Source: Taeniopygia guttata (Eukaryota; Chordata; Aves; Passeriformes; Estrildidae). Taken from it: a DNA stretch of 64,000 bases. Made by a program: the position numbers and the translations under genes. A model generated the notes under the pieces. The model had not been told where the DNA came from and searched no databases. It saw only the letters and a program-made list of their open reading frames with translations. Within the stretch, counting starts at the first letter, position 1, and every line of letters begins with the position of its first letter. Shown here in pieces: positions 20,400 to 44,220 of this stretch. The DNA lies in assembly GCF_048771995.1 (NCBI RefSeq), contig NC_133050.1, forward strand, positions 6,682,501-6,746,500. The letters are read 5' to 3'.

Positions 20400-20590
20400 G
20401 CACTCCGAATTTTAGGGAGTTAAATCCAAATTTTGGGATGCTAAAATACAAATTTTGGGATGCTAAAATACAAATTTTGGGATGCTAAAATCCAAAATTT
20501 AGGAATCTAAAATCCAAATTTTGGGATGATAAAATCCAAATTTTGGGAAGCTAAAATCCAAATTTTGGGAAGCTAAAATCCAAGTTTTAG
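20400..20590. repeat. Short array AAAATCCAAATTTTGGGATGCT
   Basis: Seven or eight copies of a 21-23 bp unit occur. The unit contains the inverted repeat CCAAATTTTGG. Confidence 0.85.
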
Positions 20591-20664
20591 CAGGATTTTG
20601 GGCCGGGGAAAGGAGCAGTGCCGGAGGCGGGGTCAGAGCCGGGGGTTAAAGCGGGAAGCGGAAA

Positions 20665-21110
20665 TCCCGGGAATTAGAAATCCTGGGAATCAGAAATCCA
20701 GGGAAAATAGAAATCCCGGGAAAATAGAAATCCAGGGGAAATAGAAATCAGAAATCACGGGAAAATAGAAATCCAGGGAAACAAAAATCAGAAATCCCGG
20801 GAAAATAGAAATCCAGGGAAACAGAATTTCCGGAAAACAGAATTTCTGGGAAAACAGAATTCCAAAGAAAACAGAAATCCCGGGAAAATAGAAGTCCTGG
20901 GAAACAAGATTCCAGGGAAACAGAATTCCCGGAAAACAGAATTTCCAGGAAAACAGGATTCCAGGGAAACAGAATTTCCAGGAAAACAGAAATCCGGGGA
21001 AACAGAAATCCCAGGAAAACAGGATTCCAGGGAAACGGAAATCCCGGGAAACAGAATTTCCGGGAAACTGAAATTCCAGGAAAAGAGAATTTCCAGGAAA
21101 ACAGGAGCAC
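20665..21110. repeat. Minisatellite GAAATCCCGGGAAAACAGAA
   Basis: Units of about 17-18 bp (CAGAATTTCCGGGAAAACAG, AGAAATCCAGGGAAA) are rich in TTCCNGGAA words, which resemble STAT sites. Confidence 0.88.
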
Positions 21111-21199
21111 CGGGAGCTGCCGCTGGATGGCGCCACTGTCCCCAAGTCCTGGTGGCCACAGGAGGGGACAAGGGACAGGTCCTGGTGGCCACCAGGAGG

Positions 21200-21690
21200 G
21201 GACATTTTGGGGGATTTATATGGAGGTTTGGGGGTGGATTTTTATGGGAATTTTGGGGGGATTTTTGGGGGGATTTTTTGGGAATTTTGGGGGGATTTTT
21301 GGGGGTCTCACCCCGTCCTTTCCCACAGCCCTCGGTCCCCCCCAGCCCCATCGTTTGGGACAAATCCCAAAACCACCGGAGGGGATTTGGGGACCCAGGG
21401 GGGGAATTTGGGGACCCGGGGGGGAATATTTGGGGACACGGAGAGGGATTTTGGGGACCAGGAGGGGATTTGGGGACCCGGGGGGGGGAATATTTGGGGA
21501 CATGGGGGGGATTTGGGGTCCTGGGGGGGATTTGGGGACCAGAAGGGGGATCTGGGGACCCGGGGGGGATTTGGGGACACGGAGAGGGATTTTGGGACCC
21601 GGGGGGGGATTTGGGGACCCAGAGGGAATTCGGGGACCCGGGGGGGGATTTGGGGACCAGAAGGGGATTTGGGGACCCGCGGGTGTCACC
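21200..21690. repeat. Minisatellite GGGGATTTGGGGACCCGGGG
   Basis: A short GATTTTTGGGGGGAATTTTG run precedes units of about 20 bp, G-rich on the plus strand with high G-quadruplex potential. Confidence 0.85.
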
Positions 21691-22100
21691 ACACTGTCCC
21701 AAAACCTCGGGGACCAGGGACGGACAGTGTTGCAGAACACCTGGAACTGAATAACCCCAAAAAACCCCAAAAATAACACCTCAAAACCTCATTTTCCAAA
21801 AAAAACCCCTAATTTTGGTCCGAACTAGGGGAGTTTACCCCCAAAACATGCCCGGCGCCACCCCAAAATCCCCAAAATCCCCATGAGAGGCAGCGGAGCC
21901 ACGCGTTCCTACCCAGGGATGAACTTTAGGAACCCCGGCCCTAATTAAAACCCCCTCATTAAGGGCCTCATTAACCCGAGCTGCTCCAATTTAGCCTCGT
22001 TTTGACCTCCCCAAAATTTTCCCTCCGAGTCTTTCGGGCTTCGTTTCCTGTTTGGCCCCGATGAGTCAAAGTTTGGGGTTTTGGGCAGAGGGAAAGGCCG
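21691..22100. other. Unique intergenic sequence between FCRL and VSIG8
   Basis: No gene was recognised. The stretch is moderately AT-rich and not arrayed. Confidence 0.35.
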
Positions 22101-23130
22101 GGCGGGATTTTGGGGTTGGCGCAGATTTTAGGGCAGGTTCAGGGTTTGGGGTGATTCAGGTTTGGGGTGGGGATGAGTCAGGCTTGGTCACCGGCTTGGA
22201 TTTTAGGGCTGGTTCGGCTTTTGGGGTTGATTCAGGTTTTGGGGTTTGTTCCAGTTTTGGGGCTGGTTCAGGTTTTGGGGTTGGTTCAGTTTTTGGGGTT
22301 GGGTTTTTGGGGCTGATTCAAGTTTTGGGGTCGGATCAGTTTTTGGGGTTGGGTTTTGGACCTGATTCAGGTTTTGGGGTCGGTTCAGTTTTTGGGGTTG
22401 GGTTTTGGGGCTGATTCAGGTTTTGGGGCTTGTTCCAATTTTGGGGCCAGTTCAGGTTTTGGGGTTGGTTCAGTTTTTGGGGTTGATTCAGGTTTTGGGG
22501 CTTGTTCCAGTTTTGGGGCCAGTTCAGTTTTTTAGGGTCAGTTCAGTTTTTGGGGTTGGGTTTTGGGGCTGATTCAGGTTTTGGGGCCTGTTCCAATTTT
22601 GGGGCCAGTTCAGGTTTTGGGGCCGGTTCAGTTTTTGGGGTTGGTTTTTGGGGCTGATTCAGCTTTTGGGGCTTGTTCCAATTTTGGGGCCAGTTCAGGT
22701 TTTGGGGTCGGTTCAGTTTTTGAGCTTGGTTTATTTTCTAGGGTCTGTTCAGTTTTTGGGGTTGTTTTTTGGGGCTGATTCAGGTTTTGGGGTCAGATCA
22801 GTTTTTGGGGCTGATTCAGATTTTGCGACTTGTTCCAATTTTGGGGCCGGTTCAGTTTTTGGGGTTGGTTTGGATTTTGGGGTTGGTTTTTGGGGCTGAT
22901 TCAGGTTTTTAGGGCCAGTTCAGTTTTTGGGGTTGGGTTTTGGGCCTTGCTCCAATTTTGGGGCCAGTTCAGGTTTTTAGGGTCAGTTCAATTTTTTTGG
23001 GACTGGCTCCAGTTTTTGAGGCTGGTTCAAGTTTTTAGGGCTGGTTCAGTTTTGGGGACCAGTTTGATTTTGGGGACCAATTCAATTTTTGGGACCGGTT
23101 CAGTTTCAGGGTTTGCCCCAATTTCAGACC
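22100..23130. repeat. Minisatellite GATTCAGGTTTTGGGGCTGG
   Basis: Units of about 20-24 bp (GGTTCAGTTTTTGGGGTTGG) are T/G-rich on the plus strand, in about 45 copies. Confidence 0.92.
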
Positions 23131-23164
23131 TGCTCCATATTTTTGTGACCCTTCTCTAGCACCA

Positions 23165-23470
23165 ATTCACCCTTTCCACTCCAACCCTCCCTCCTCCTAT
23201 TTTTATATATATATATATTTAAAATTTAATTTAAATAAAACACCCAACCCTCCCACCTTCTATTTTTATTTATTTATTTTTTTAATTTAATTTAAATAAA
23301 ACACCCAACCCTCCCTCCTCCTGTTATTTTCCCCCCATTTATTTATCTTATTTTAATTTAATTTAAAAAAACACCCAACCCTCCTTCCTCCTGTTGGTTT
23401 TTTTTCCCCATTTATTTATTTTTTTTAATTTAACTCAACCAAAACTCCCAACCCCCTCCTCCCGTCCTTA
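23165..23470. repeat. AT-rich tandem repeat with TTTAATTTAATTTAAATAAA
   Basis: About four copies of a 70-75 bp unit consist of a CCAACCCTCC head and an AATTTAATTTAAATAAAACA tail. It is one of the few strongly AT-rich islands in the window. Confidence 0.8.
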
Positions 23471-23944
23471 CCCCATTCATTTATTCCTTTTAAATTCCAT
23501 TTCATTCACCCCCACAGCTGCTCCAAACCATTCCCAGCTCCTCAATTCCTGAAAATCCAGCCCTGGACAGAGCACGGCCGCTGTAATTACATTAATTACA
23601 TTAATTACATTTATTACAACCCGCGTCCCTCGATCCTCGGCCGTGATGCGGCCGCCCGGGGCTGTCGGGGTTGGAATTTTCCTCTCCAATTTTCCATCCC
23701 GACCTCAAAGGTGACACGCGAGGAATTCTGGCGGGCGTGGGGTGGCACCCTTGGGTGCCAGCCCTGCCCGCGTCCCCGTGTGTCACCTGCTCCCTCCGGG
23801 GGTACAGCTCGGGCCGCGTTATCCCGATTTTTCCAGCCGGGAAAATGGAAATTTGAATTTTCTACCGTGAGTTTCCAGCTCAGCCCGGCTGGTTTTGGGG
23901 TGCCGGAGACAAGTGGGGCACCCCCGGCTGCGGGTCCCCAAATC
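23471..23944. other. Non-arrayed intergenic sequence
   Basis: It includes a short TTAATTACA tetramer-like repeat (about 23584-23618), homeodomain-like in sequence, next to CpG-rich DNA. No exon was recognised. Confidence 0.35.
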
Positions 23945-25690
23945 TGAGTGGGGGAAAAGCGGGTTTTGTTCCAAAATACACACGGAAAAGTGGATTTTTA
24001 TCCCAAAATACAGCAAGGAAAAAGCGGGTTTTATTCCCAAAATACAGTGGGGAAAAAGCGGGTTTTAGTCCCAAAATACACACGGAAAAGTGGATTTTTA
24101 TCTCAAAATGCAGCAGGGAAAAAGCGGGTTTTAGTCCCAAAATACAGTGGGGGAAAGCGGGTTTTATTCCCAAAATACAGGTGGAAAAGTGGATTTTTAT
24201 CCCAAAATACAGTGCGGAAAAGTGGATTTTTATCCCAAAATACAGCAAGGAAAAAGCGGGTTTTATTCCCAAAATATAGTGTGGAAAAAGCGGGTTTTAG
24301 TCCCAAAATACAGTGGGGGAAAAGTGGATTTTTATCTCAAAATACAGTGGGGAAAAAGTGGGTTTTATTCCCAAAATACAGGCGGAAAATTGGATTTTTA
24401 TCTCAAAATACAGCAGGGAAAAAGCGGGTTTTAATCCAAAAATACACACGGAAAAGTGGCTTTTTATTCCAAAGTACAGTGGGGGGAAAAGCGGGTTTTG
24501 TTCCAAAATATAGCAGGAAAAAAGCGGGTTTTAGTCCCAAAATACAGGCAGAAAAGTGGATTTTTATCTCAAAATACAGCAAGGAAAAAAGCGGGTTTTA
24601 TTCCCAAAATATAAGCGGAAAATTGGGGTTCAATCCCAAAATACAGGTGGAAATGTGGATTTTTATCTCAAAATGCAGCAGGGAAAAAGCGGGTTTTAGT
24701 CCCAAAATACAGGTGGAAAAGTGGCTCTTTATCCCGAAATACACTGGGAGAAAATCGGGTTTTAGTCCCAAAATAAAGCAGGAAAAATGCGGGTTTTAGT
24801 CCAAAAAAACACACGGAAAAGTGGCTTTTTATTCCAAAACACAGTGAGGAAAAAGCGGGTTTTAGTCCCAAAATACAGGCGGAAAAGTGGCTTTTTATTC
24901 CAAAGTACAGTGGGGGGAAAAGCGGGTTTTAGTCCTAAAATACAGGCGGAAAAGTGGATTTTTATCCCAAAATACAGTGGGGGAAAAAGCGGGTTTTATT
25001 CCCAAAATACACACGGAAAAGTGGATTTTTATCCCAAAATACAGTGGGGGAAAAGCGGGTTTAGTTCCAAAATATAGCAGGGAAAAAGCGGGTTTTAGTC
25101 CCAAAATACAGGCGGAAAATTTGATTTTTATCTCCAAATGCAGCAGGGGAAAAGCAGGTTTTATTCCCAAAATATAGCAGGAAAAAAGCGGGTTTTAGTC
25201 CCAAAATACAGGTGGAAAAGTGGATTTTTATCCCAAAATACAGTGGGGGAAAAGCGGGTTTTATTCCCAAAATACAGTGGGGGGAAAGAGCGGGTTTTAT
25301 TCCCAAAATACAGGCAGAAAAGTGGATTTTTATCCCAAAATACAGTGGGGGGAAAAGCTGGTTTTATTCCCAAAATATAGGCGGAAAAGTGGATTTTTAT
25401 CTCAAAATACAGCAGGGAAAAAGCGGGTTTTAGTCCCAAAATACAGGCGGGAAAGTGGCTTTTTATCCCGAAATGCAGTGGGAGAAAATCGGGTTTTAGT
25501 CCCAAAATAAAGCAGGAAAAAATGCGGGTTTTAATCCCAAAATACAGTGGAAGAAAAGCGGATTTTAGTCCCAAAATACAGCGGGGAAAAGCGAATTTTT
25601 TGCCCCAAAACCCAGTGGAAAAAGCGACTTTTTGTCCCAAAATACAGCGGGAAAAAAGCGATTTTTTTGCCCCAAAAACACGGGGGAAGA
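23945..25690. repeat. Minisatellite AAAAGCGGGTTTTAGTCCCA
   Basis: Two related monomers of about 29-30 bp (AAAGCGGGTTTTAGTCCCAA + AATACAGGCGG and GAAAAGTGGATTTTTATCCC + AAAATACAG) alternate for 1.7 kb. They create Lys/Phe-rich frames on both strands that are not genes. Confidence 0.95.
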
Positions 25691-25714
25691 TGCTCTGGGG
25701 ACTCTGTGCCAGCC

Positions 25715-26565
25715 CATTTTTATCCATGTTTTTAACTCCTTTTTATGCATTTTTTAAACATTTTGTCCTTGTTTTTAACCTGTTTTTATCCATGGTTTTA
25801 AATCATTTTTTATCCATTGTAACATGGTTTTTTATCCATGTTTTTAAACCGTTTTTATCCATTCTAACCTGTATTTTATCCATGTTTTTAACCTGTTTTT
25901 TATCCATTTTAACCTGGTTTTTATCCATGTTTTTAACCTGCTTTTTATTAATTTTAACCTGTTTTTTATCCATGTTTTTAACCTGTTTTTTATCCATTTT
26001 AACCTGGTTTTTATCCATGTTTTTAACCCATCTTTTATCCAGGTTATCCATGATTTTAACCTGGTTTTTATCCATATTTTTAACCTGTTTTTATCCATGG
26101 TTTTAACCCATTTTTTATCTATTTTAACCTGGTTTTTATCCATATTTTTAACCCGTTTTTATCCATGTTTTTAACCCATCTTTTATCCATGTTATCCATG
26201 GTTTTATCCATGTTTTTAACCCGTTTTTTATCCATTGTAACCTGGTTTTTATCCACGTTTTTAACTCCTTTTTTACCCATGTTTTAAACCTTCTGTCCAT
26301 GTTTTTAACCTGTTTTTATCCATGATTTTAACCCATTTTTTATCCATTGTAACCCGTTTTTTATCCATATTTTTAACCCATCTTTTATCCATGTTACCCA
26401 TGTTTTTTTCCCCATTTTTAACCCATTTTTTATCCATTGTAACCCGTTTTTTATCCATGTTTTTAACCCATATTTTATCCATGTTACCCATGTTTTTTTG
26501 CCCATTTTTAACCCGTTTTTTACCCATTTTTTTATCCACGCCTTTAACCCATTTCTCGTCCACCT
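25715..26565. repeat. Minisatellite TTTTTATCCATGTTTTTAAC
   Basis: Units of about 20-24 bp (CCATGTTTTTAACCTGTTTT) are pyrimidine/T-rich on the plus strand, in about 35 copies. Confidence 0.93.
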
Positions 26566-26694
26566 TTCCAACCTGTTTTCAATTAAGCCACGCTTTTAAT
26601 TAAGCCACGCTCTGAATTAAATGTTGTTTTCCGTGCCCGTGCTGCTTTTCCATCCTTCCCTCCCCGCAGGAGCTGCCCCGGGGCTCCTTTTGTC

Positions 26695-27730
26695 CCCCCT
26701 GTGCCACTTTGTCCCCGCGGTGCCACTTTGTCCCCTCGGTGCCACTTTGTCCCCTCGGTGCCACTTTGTCCCCGCGGTGCCACTTTGTCCCCTCGGTGCC
26801 ACTTTGTCCCCCCCGTGCCACTTTGTCCCCTCTGTGCCACCTTGTCCCCCCTGTGCCACTTTGTCCCCTCGGTGCCACTTTGTCCCCTCGGTGCCACTTT
26901 GTCCCTCCTGTGCCACTTTGTCCCCCCTGTGCCACTTTGTCCCCTCTGTGCCACTTTGTCCCCTCTGTGCCACTCCTCTGTGTCTCCAGCCCTGCCAGTG
27001 CCACTTTGTCCCCTCGGTGCCACTTTGCCCCCTCGGTGCCACTTTGTCCCCTCGGTGCCACTTTGTCCCCCCTGTGCCACTTTGTCCCCTCGGTGCCACT
27101 TTGTCCCCGTGGTGCCACCTTGTCCCCCCTGTGCCACTTTGTCCCCCCGTGCCACTTTGTCCCCCCGGTGCCACTTTGTCCCCTCGGTGCCACTTTGTCC
27201 CCTCGGTGCCACTTTGTTCCCCCCTGTGCCACTTTGTCCCCGCGGTGCCACTTTGTCCCCTCTGTGCCACTCCTCTGTGTCTCCAGCCCTGCCGGTGCCA
27301 CTTTGTCCCCCCTGTGCCACTCTGCCCTGTCCCCAGCCCTGCAGGTGCCACTTTGTCCCTGCGGTGCCACTTTGTCCCCTCTGTGCCACTCTGTCCCCTC
27401 TGTGCCACTTGGTCCCCCCTGTGCCACTCTGCCCTGTCCCCAGCCCTGCCAGTGCCACTTTATCCCCCCTGTGCCACTTTGTCCCCCCTGTGCCACTTTG
27501 TCCCCTTGGTGCCACTTTGTCCCCTTGGTGCCACTCCTCTGTGTCTCCAGCCCTGCCAGTGCCACTTTGTCCCCCCTGTGCCACTTTGTCCCCTCTGTGC
27601 CACTTTGTCCCCTCGGTGCCACTTTGTCCCCTCTGTGCCACTTTGTTCCCCCATGTGCCACTTGGTCCCCTCGGTGCCACTCCTCTGTGTCTCCAGCCCT
27701 GGCGGTGCCACTTTGTCCCCGCGGTGCCAC
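26695..27730. repeat. 15-bp minisatellite TGCCACTTTGTCCCC
   Basis: About 65 copies of a 15-17 bp unit with variable CCT/TCGG spacers occur, plus higher-order inserts (CTCCTCTGTGTCTCCAGCCC) recurring near 26975, 27270, 27535 and 27680. Because 15 is a multiple of 3, several reading frames stay open for hundreds of codons. Confidence 0.95.
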
Positions 27731-28005
27731 CTCGGTCCCTCGGGGCCGCGGCGATGATGCAGAGGTGTCACCCGCGGGGGGATGGGGAGGGCAGGAGCGG
27801 CTCTGAGGAATTCCAGAATTCCAGGAGCAGCTGGAAAACAGCCGGAGCTGGGCGGGGACAGCGCGGGGACACTGCGGGGACAGCGCGGGGACAGCGCGGG
27901 GACAGCGCGGGGACAGCGAGGGGACAGCGCGGGGACACTGCGGGGACACTGCCAGGAGCTGGCCTGGCCCACGGCCTCGCTGTCCCTTGTGGTCCTTGTG
28001 TCCAT
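27731..28005. other. CpG-rich spacer with a short GCGGGGACA repeat
   Basis: It is mostly GC-rich. Bases 27850-27955 repeat ACAGCGCGGGGACAGCG about nine times. No gene was recognised. Confidence 0.5.
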
Positions 28006-28370
28006 CCCCAGTGCCACCCCCAGTGCCACCCCCAGTGTCACCCCCAGTGTCACCCCCAGTGTCACCAGCAGTGTCTATCCCTATTTTCCATCCCCAGTGT
28101 CCATCCCGAGTGTCACCAGCAGTGTCACCCCCAGTGTCACCAGCAGTGTCCACCCCTATTTTCCACCCCCAGTGTCACCCCCAGTGTCCATCCCCTGATG
28201 TCCATCCCATCCATCCCCATTTTCCATCCCCATTTTCCATCCCCATTGTCCACCCCAATGTCCATCCCCGTTTTCCATCCATATTCCATCCCCAACGTCC
28301 ACCCCAATGTCCACCCCAGTGTCCCCCGCAGTGTCCCCCGCAGTGTCCCCACCACGGCCACCCTCCGGGG
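28006..28370. repeat. Minisatellite CCCCCAGTGTCACCCCCAGTG
   Basis: Degenerate 10-12 bp units (CCCCAGTGTCA, ATTTTCCATCCCC) lie in the VSIG8 5' flank. Confidence 0.8.
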
Positions 28371-28604
28371 ACATGGCACGGAATGGGGACATGACACGGA
28401 ATGGGGACATGGCACTTAGGGGGCATGTGGCACTGAGGGGGGACGTGGCATGGAGACGGGGTCACATATTGGGGCAGTGTCACTGTCCCATGGCGGGGAC
28501 ACAGCCCGGGATGGGGTCACAGCCACCCCAGGACAGGGACAGCCATTCCAGGCGGGCGCTGGCACCCCAGGGCCACATGGCATATGGGTGGCAGCATCTG
28601 GGTG

Positions 28605-29335
28605 TGCCCATGTCCCTGTGTCCCTGTGTCCCCATGTCCCCATGGTCATGGCGTCCATGTCCCCATGGTCAAGGTGTCCATGTCCCCATGTCCCCATGGT
28701 CATGATGTCCATGTCTCCATGTCCCCGTGGTCATGGTGTCCGTGTCTCCATGTCCTTGTGTCCCCATGTCCCCATGGTCACGGTGTTGGTGTCCCCATGG
28801 TCACGGTGTCCATGCCCCCATGGTCATGGTGTCCATGTCCCCGTGTCCCCATGGTCACGGTGCCCATGTCCCCATGTTCCATCTGGTGCCATGTCCCTGT
28901 CCCCAAGCTCCATCCATCCCTGTCCCCAAGCTCCTCCATCCCTGCCACTGTCCCTGTCCCCAACACTGCCATCCAGTGACATTGTCCCTGTCCCCAACTC
29001 TTCCATCCCTGCCACGTGTCCCTGTCCCAACTCTTCCATCCATCCTGTCCCAGCTGCTCATCCCTGCCACATCCCTGTCCCTGCCACATCCCTGTCCCTG
29101 CCACATCCCTGTCCCTGCCATGTCCCTGTCCCTGTCCTTGCCCGTGTCCGTGTCCCTGTCCCTGTCCCTGCCATGTCCCTGTCCCTGTCCCTGTCCCTGT
29201 CCTTGTCCCTGTCCTGACCATGTCCCTGTCCCTGCCATGTCCCTGTCCCTGTCCTTGTCCCTGTCCTGACCATGTCCCTGCCCCTGCCATGTCCCTGTCC
29301 CTCTGTCCCTGTCCCTGTCCCTGCCACCCCACCAG
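28605..29335. repeat. Minisatellites CATGTCCCCATGGTCA and TCCCTGTCCCTGCCA
   Basis: Units of CCATGTCCCCATGGTCATGG (about 21-24 bp) give way near 28885 to 6-bp CCCTGT-based repeats. The array ends about 380 bp upstream of the VSIG8 start. Confidence 0.85.
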
Positions 29336-29711
29336 GTCCCGCCACACCTTTAACCCTTCCAGTCCCTCTCCCAGCCCCGAACCCCTGCGGGACCCGCGGG
29401 GCCACCTCCAGCCCCTTTGTCCCGCTGTCCCCACCGCATGCGGGATGTCCCCGCAGTGTCCCCGCGGTGTCCCCGCGGTGTCCGGCGGGGGTCCGGCGGG
29501 TCGGGCGCTGCTTAATTAATTAGTGGGTAGGAGCGGAGCAGGGCGGCAGCCACGCACAGCTCGGAGCCACTCACTCATCCCGCAGGAATCCTCCCCACGG
29601 GGAGGAGCGGCCGCGGTCCAGCGCCTCAAAAAGGCCCCGCACGGGCCGGGTGCCCTCGGAGCCTTCCTCCGTCCTCCTCTTCCTCCTCCTCCTCCTCGTC
29701 CTCGCAGCGCC
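29336..29711 (+). promoter_or_regulatory. VSIG8: VSIG8 5' flank / probable promoter
   Basis: This non-arrayed, GC-rich block directly precedes the VSIG8 ATG. It contains TTAATTAATTA at 29512-29522, a homeodomain-like palindrome, and a CTCCTCCTCCTC tract before the ATG. No TATA box was seen. The transcription start is not determined. Confidence 0.4.
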
Positions 29712-41876
<12,165 letters not shown>

Positions 41877-41889
41877 CACCGCGGGGACA

Positions 41890-42560
41890 GCGCGGGGACA
41901 GCGACGGGGACGGCGACAGCGACAGCGACTCTGCAGAAGTGACGGCAGGAGCGGCTCAAACCGCTCAAAAAACCAGAAAAAGCTTCAAAATCCTACAAAA
42001 TTCCGCACAAAATCCCACAAAATCCCCAAAAATTCCATGTCCGGAGTTCCCTTGTGGGGCCACCGCGGCGACAGCGACAGTGACAGCGACAGTCTGCAGA
42101 AGTGATGGCAGGAACGGTTCAAACCGTTCAAAAATCCGAAAAAGCCTCAAAATCCTACAAAATTCCGCACAAAATCCCCTCGAAATGGCACAAAATCCCA
42201 CAAAATCCCCAAAATTCCATGTCCGGAGTTCCCTTGTGGAGCCACAGCGGCGACAGCGACAGCGACAGTGACAGCGACAGTCTGCAGAAGTGATGGCAGG
42301 AGCGGCTCAAACCGCTCAAAAATCCCGAAAAAAGCTTCAAAATCCTACAGAATTCAGCACAAAATCCCACAAAATCCAAAAAAATTCCTCACAAAATCCC
42401 AAAGAATTCCATGTCCGGAGTTCCCTCGTGGAGCCACAGCGGCGACAGCGACAGCGACAGTGACAGTGACAGGGCCAGCCCACAGAAGTGACGGCGGAGC
42501 GGCTCAAACCGCCCAAAAAACCCGAAAAAGCCTCAAAATCCCACAAAATGCCCTAAAATC
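41890..42560. repeat. Four tandem copies of a ~185 bp unit after VSIG8
   Basis: Each copy carries GACAGCGACAGTCTGCAGAA, GGAGCGGCTCAAACCGCTCA and TCCATGTCCGGAGTTCCCTT. The copies start near 41905, 42075, 42255 and 42445. The unit lies in the VSIG8 3' UTR or flank. Confidence 0.92.
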
Positions 42561-42604
42561 CCCGCCCCGCTTTTGTTGCTTTATTTTGGGGTTTGGTCCC
42601 TTTT

Positions 42605-43350
42605 TTTTTACAGCTCCCCCCAATCCCAGTTCCCATTCCCAGTTTCCCCAGTTCCCATTCCCAGTTCCCATTCCCAGTTTCTATTCCCAGTTCCCCAGTT
42701 CCTATTCCCAGTTCCCATTCCCAGTTCCCATTCCCAGTTTCCCCAATCCCATTCCCAGTTTCTATTCTCAGTTCCCCAGTTCCCATTCCCAGTTTCCCCA
42801 ATCCCATTCCCAGTTTCTATTCCCAGTTCCCCAATCCCATTCCCAGTTCCCAGTTCCCAAATCCCATTCCCAGTTTCCCCAGTTCCAATTCCCAGTTTCT
42901 ATTCCCAGTTTCCCCAATCCCATTCCCAGTTTATATTCCCAGTTTCCCAGTTCCCATTCCCAGTTCCCCCAGTTCCCCAGTCCCATTCCCAGTTCCCATT
43001 CCCAGTTCCCCCAGTTCCCATTCCCAGTTCCCAGTTTCTATTCCCAGTTCCCCAATCCCATTCCCAGTTTCCATTCCCAAATCCCATTCCCAGTCCCCAT
43101 TCCCAGTCCCCATTCCCAGTTCCCATTCCCAGTTTCCCCAATCCCATTCCCAGTTTCTATTCCCAGTTCCCCCAATCCCATTCCCAGTTCCCCAGTCCCA
43201 TTCCCAGTCCCCATTCCCAGTTCCCATTCCCAGTTCCCCCAGTTCCAATTCCCAGTTTCTATTCCCAGTTCCCCAATCCCATTCCCAGTTTCTATTCCCA
43301 GTTCCCATTCCCAGTTCCCATTCCCAGTTTCCCCAGTTTCCCCAGTCCCC
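42605..43350. repeat. Minisatellite CCCATTCCCAGTTCCCATTC
   Basis: Units of 7-14 bp (TTCCCAGTTTCTATTCCCAG) are pyrimidine-rich on the plus strand, in about 90 short copies. Confidence 0.93.
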
Positions 43351-43499
43351 ATTCGCAGCTCCCCCGCTGTCATTGTCACTCGCTGTCACCCGCCCCGCCC
43401 CGAAAGCGGCTCTGCCCCTTTTTTGGGGTTTTTTGGGGCTTTTTGGGTTTTTTTTTGGGGCCGGGAATCGCGGTTGGGAACGAAGAGAAAAGAAAAACG

Positions 43500-43960
43500 A
43501 ACCCAAAACACGGAAGGGAAAAAAAAAAAAAGGGAAAAAAAGGAAAAAGGAAAAAAAGGAAAAAGGAAAAAAAGGAAAAAGGAAACGGAATAAAATTGAG
43601 TTAATTGAGAGAGGGAGTGGCGTGACACGGGGACAGAGGGGACAGAGGGAGGGGACAGGGAGGGGACAGAGGGACAGGGAGGGGACAGGGAGGACAAGGA
43701 TGGGGACTGGGATGGGGACAGGGATGGGGACAGGAATGGGGAGGGGACAGAGGGGACAGGGAGGGGACAGGGGGGACAGAGGGGACAGGGGGGACAGAGG
43801 GGACAGGGAGGGGACAGAGAGGACAGGGAGGCGACAGAGGGACAGGGAGGGGACAGGGAGGGGACAGGGATGGGGACAGAGGGGAAATGGGGGGACAGAG
43901 GGGACAGGAATGGGAAAATGGATGGGATAAAAATGGGGACAGAGAGAAGAGTGATGGGGA
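43500..43960. repeat. Purine tracts AAAAAGGAAAA and GGGGACAGAGGGGACAGG
   Basis: An uninterrupted purine tract (about 43504-43585) is followed by a 9-19 bp G-rich array. A possible VSIG8 poly(A) signal sits between them. Confidence 0.85.
43589..43594 (+). other. Possible VSIG8 poly(A) signal AATAAA
   Basis: It is the first canonical plus-strand AATAAA I found after the VSIG8 stop, 1.7 kb downstream. A non-canonical signal nearer the stop is possible. Confidence 0.35.
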
Positions 43961-44099
43961 CGGGGACAAGGGAGGGGACGGAGATGGGGACAGAGGCGAC
44001 AGAAATGGCGACAGACCTCTGCTGCCCCTGTCCCTGTCCCTGTCCCTTTGTGTCCCCTCCTGTCCCTGTCGCTGTCCCGGGACAGGCCCGGGAAAGGGG

Positions 44100-44208
44100 C
44101 GGAGCCACCGAAGGGGCGTGGCCATGGACAAGGGGCGTGGTTTTACAATGATGACGTCACTCGCCCCGCCCCTCGCTGCCCGTTGCGGCCGTTGCCGGGC
44201 AACCGAAC
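44100..44208 (+). promoter_or_regulatory. CFAP126: CFAP126 promoter with CRE and perfect RFX X-box
   Basis: TGACGTCA (44152-44159) is a full CRE/ATF palindrome. GTTGCCGGGCAAC (44191-44203) is a perfect X-box: two GTTGCC arms around one base. GC boxes (GGGGCGTGG, CCCGCCCC) lie between. The X-box ends 5 bp before the ATG. RFX control is expected for a gene of motile and nodal cilia. Confidence 0.75.
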
Positions 44209-44220
44209 ATGGCGGGGCAG
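44209..44220 (+). CDS. CFAP126: CFAP126 exon 1 (MAGQ)
   Basis: The 12-nt coding part is followed by donor GTGGGG. Human exon 1 is also a short leader before the YEKAF motif. Confidence 0.8.

Noticed and set aside
20665-21110. A STAT-binding regulatory cluster (TTCCNGGAA words)
   Set aside because: The words are a by-product of the repeat unit and there is no gene start nearby. Kept only as a repeat.
23948-25727. Lys/Phe-rich frames on both strands
   Set aside because: They arise from the AAAGCGGGTTTTAGTCCCAA repeat. Both strands are open at once and no promoter or family match was seen.
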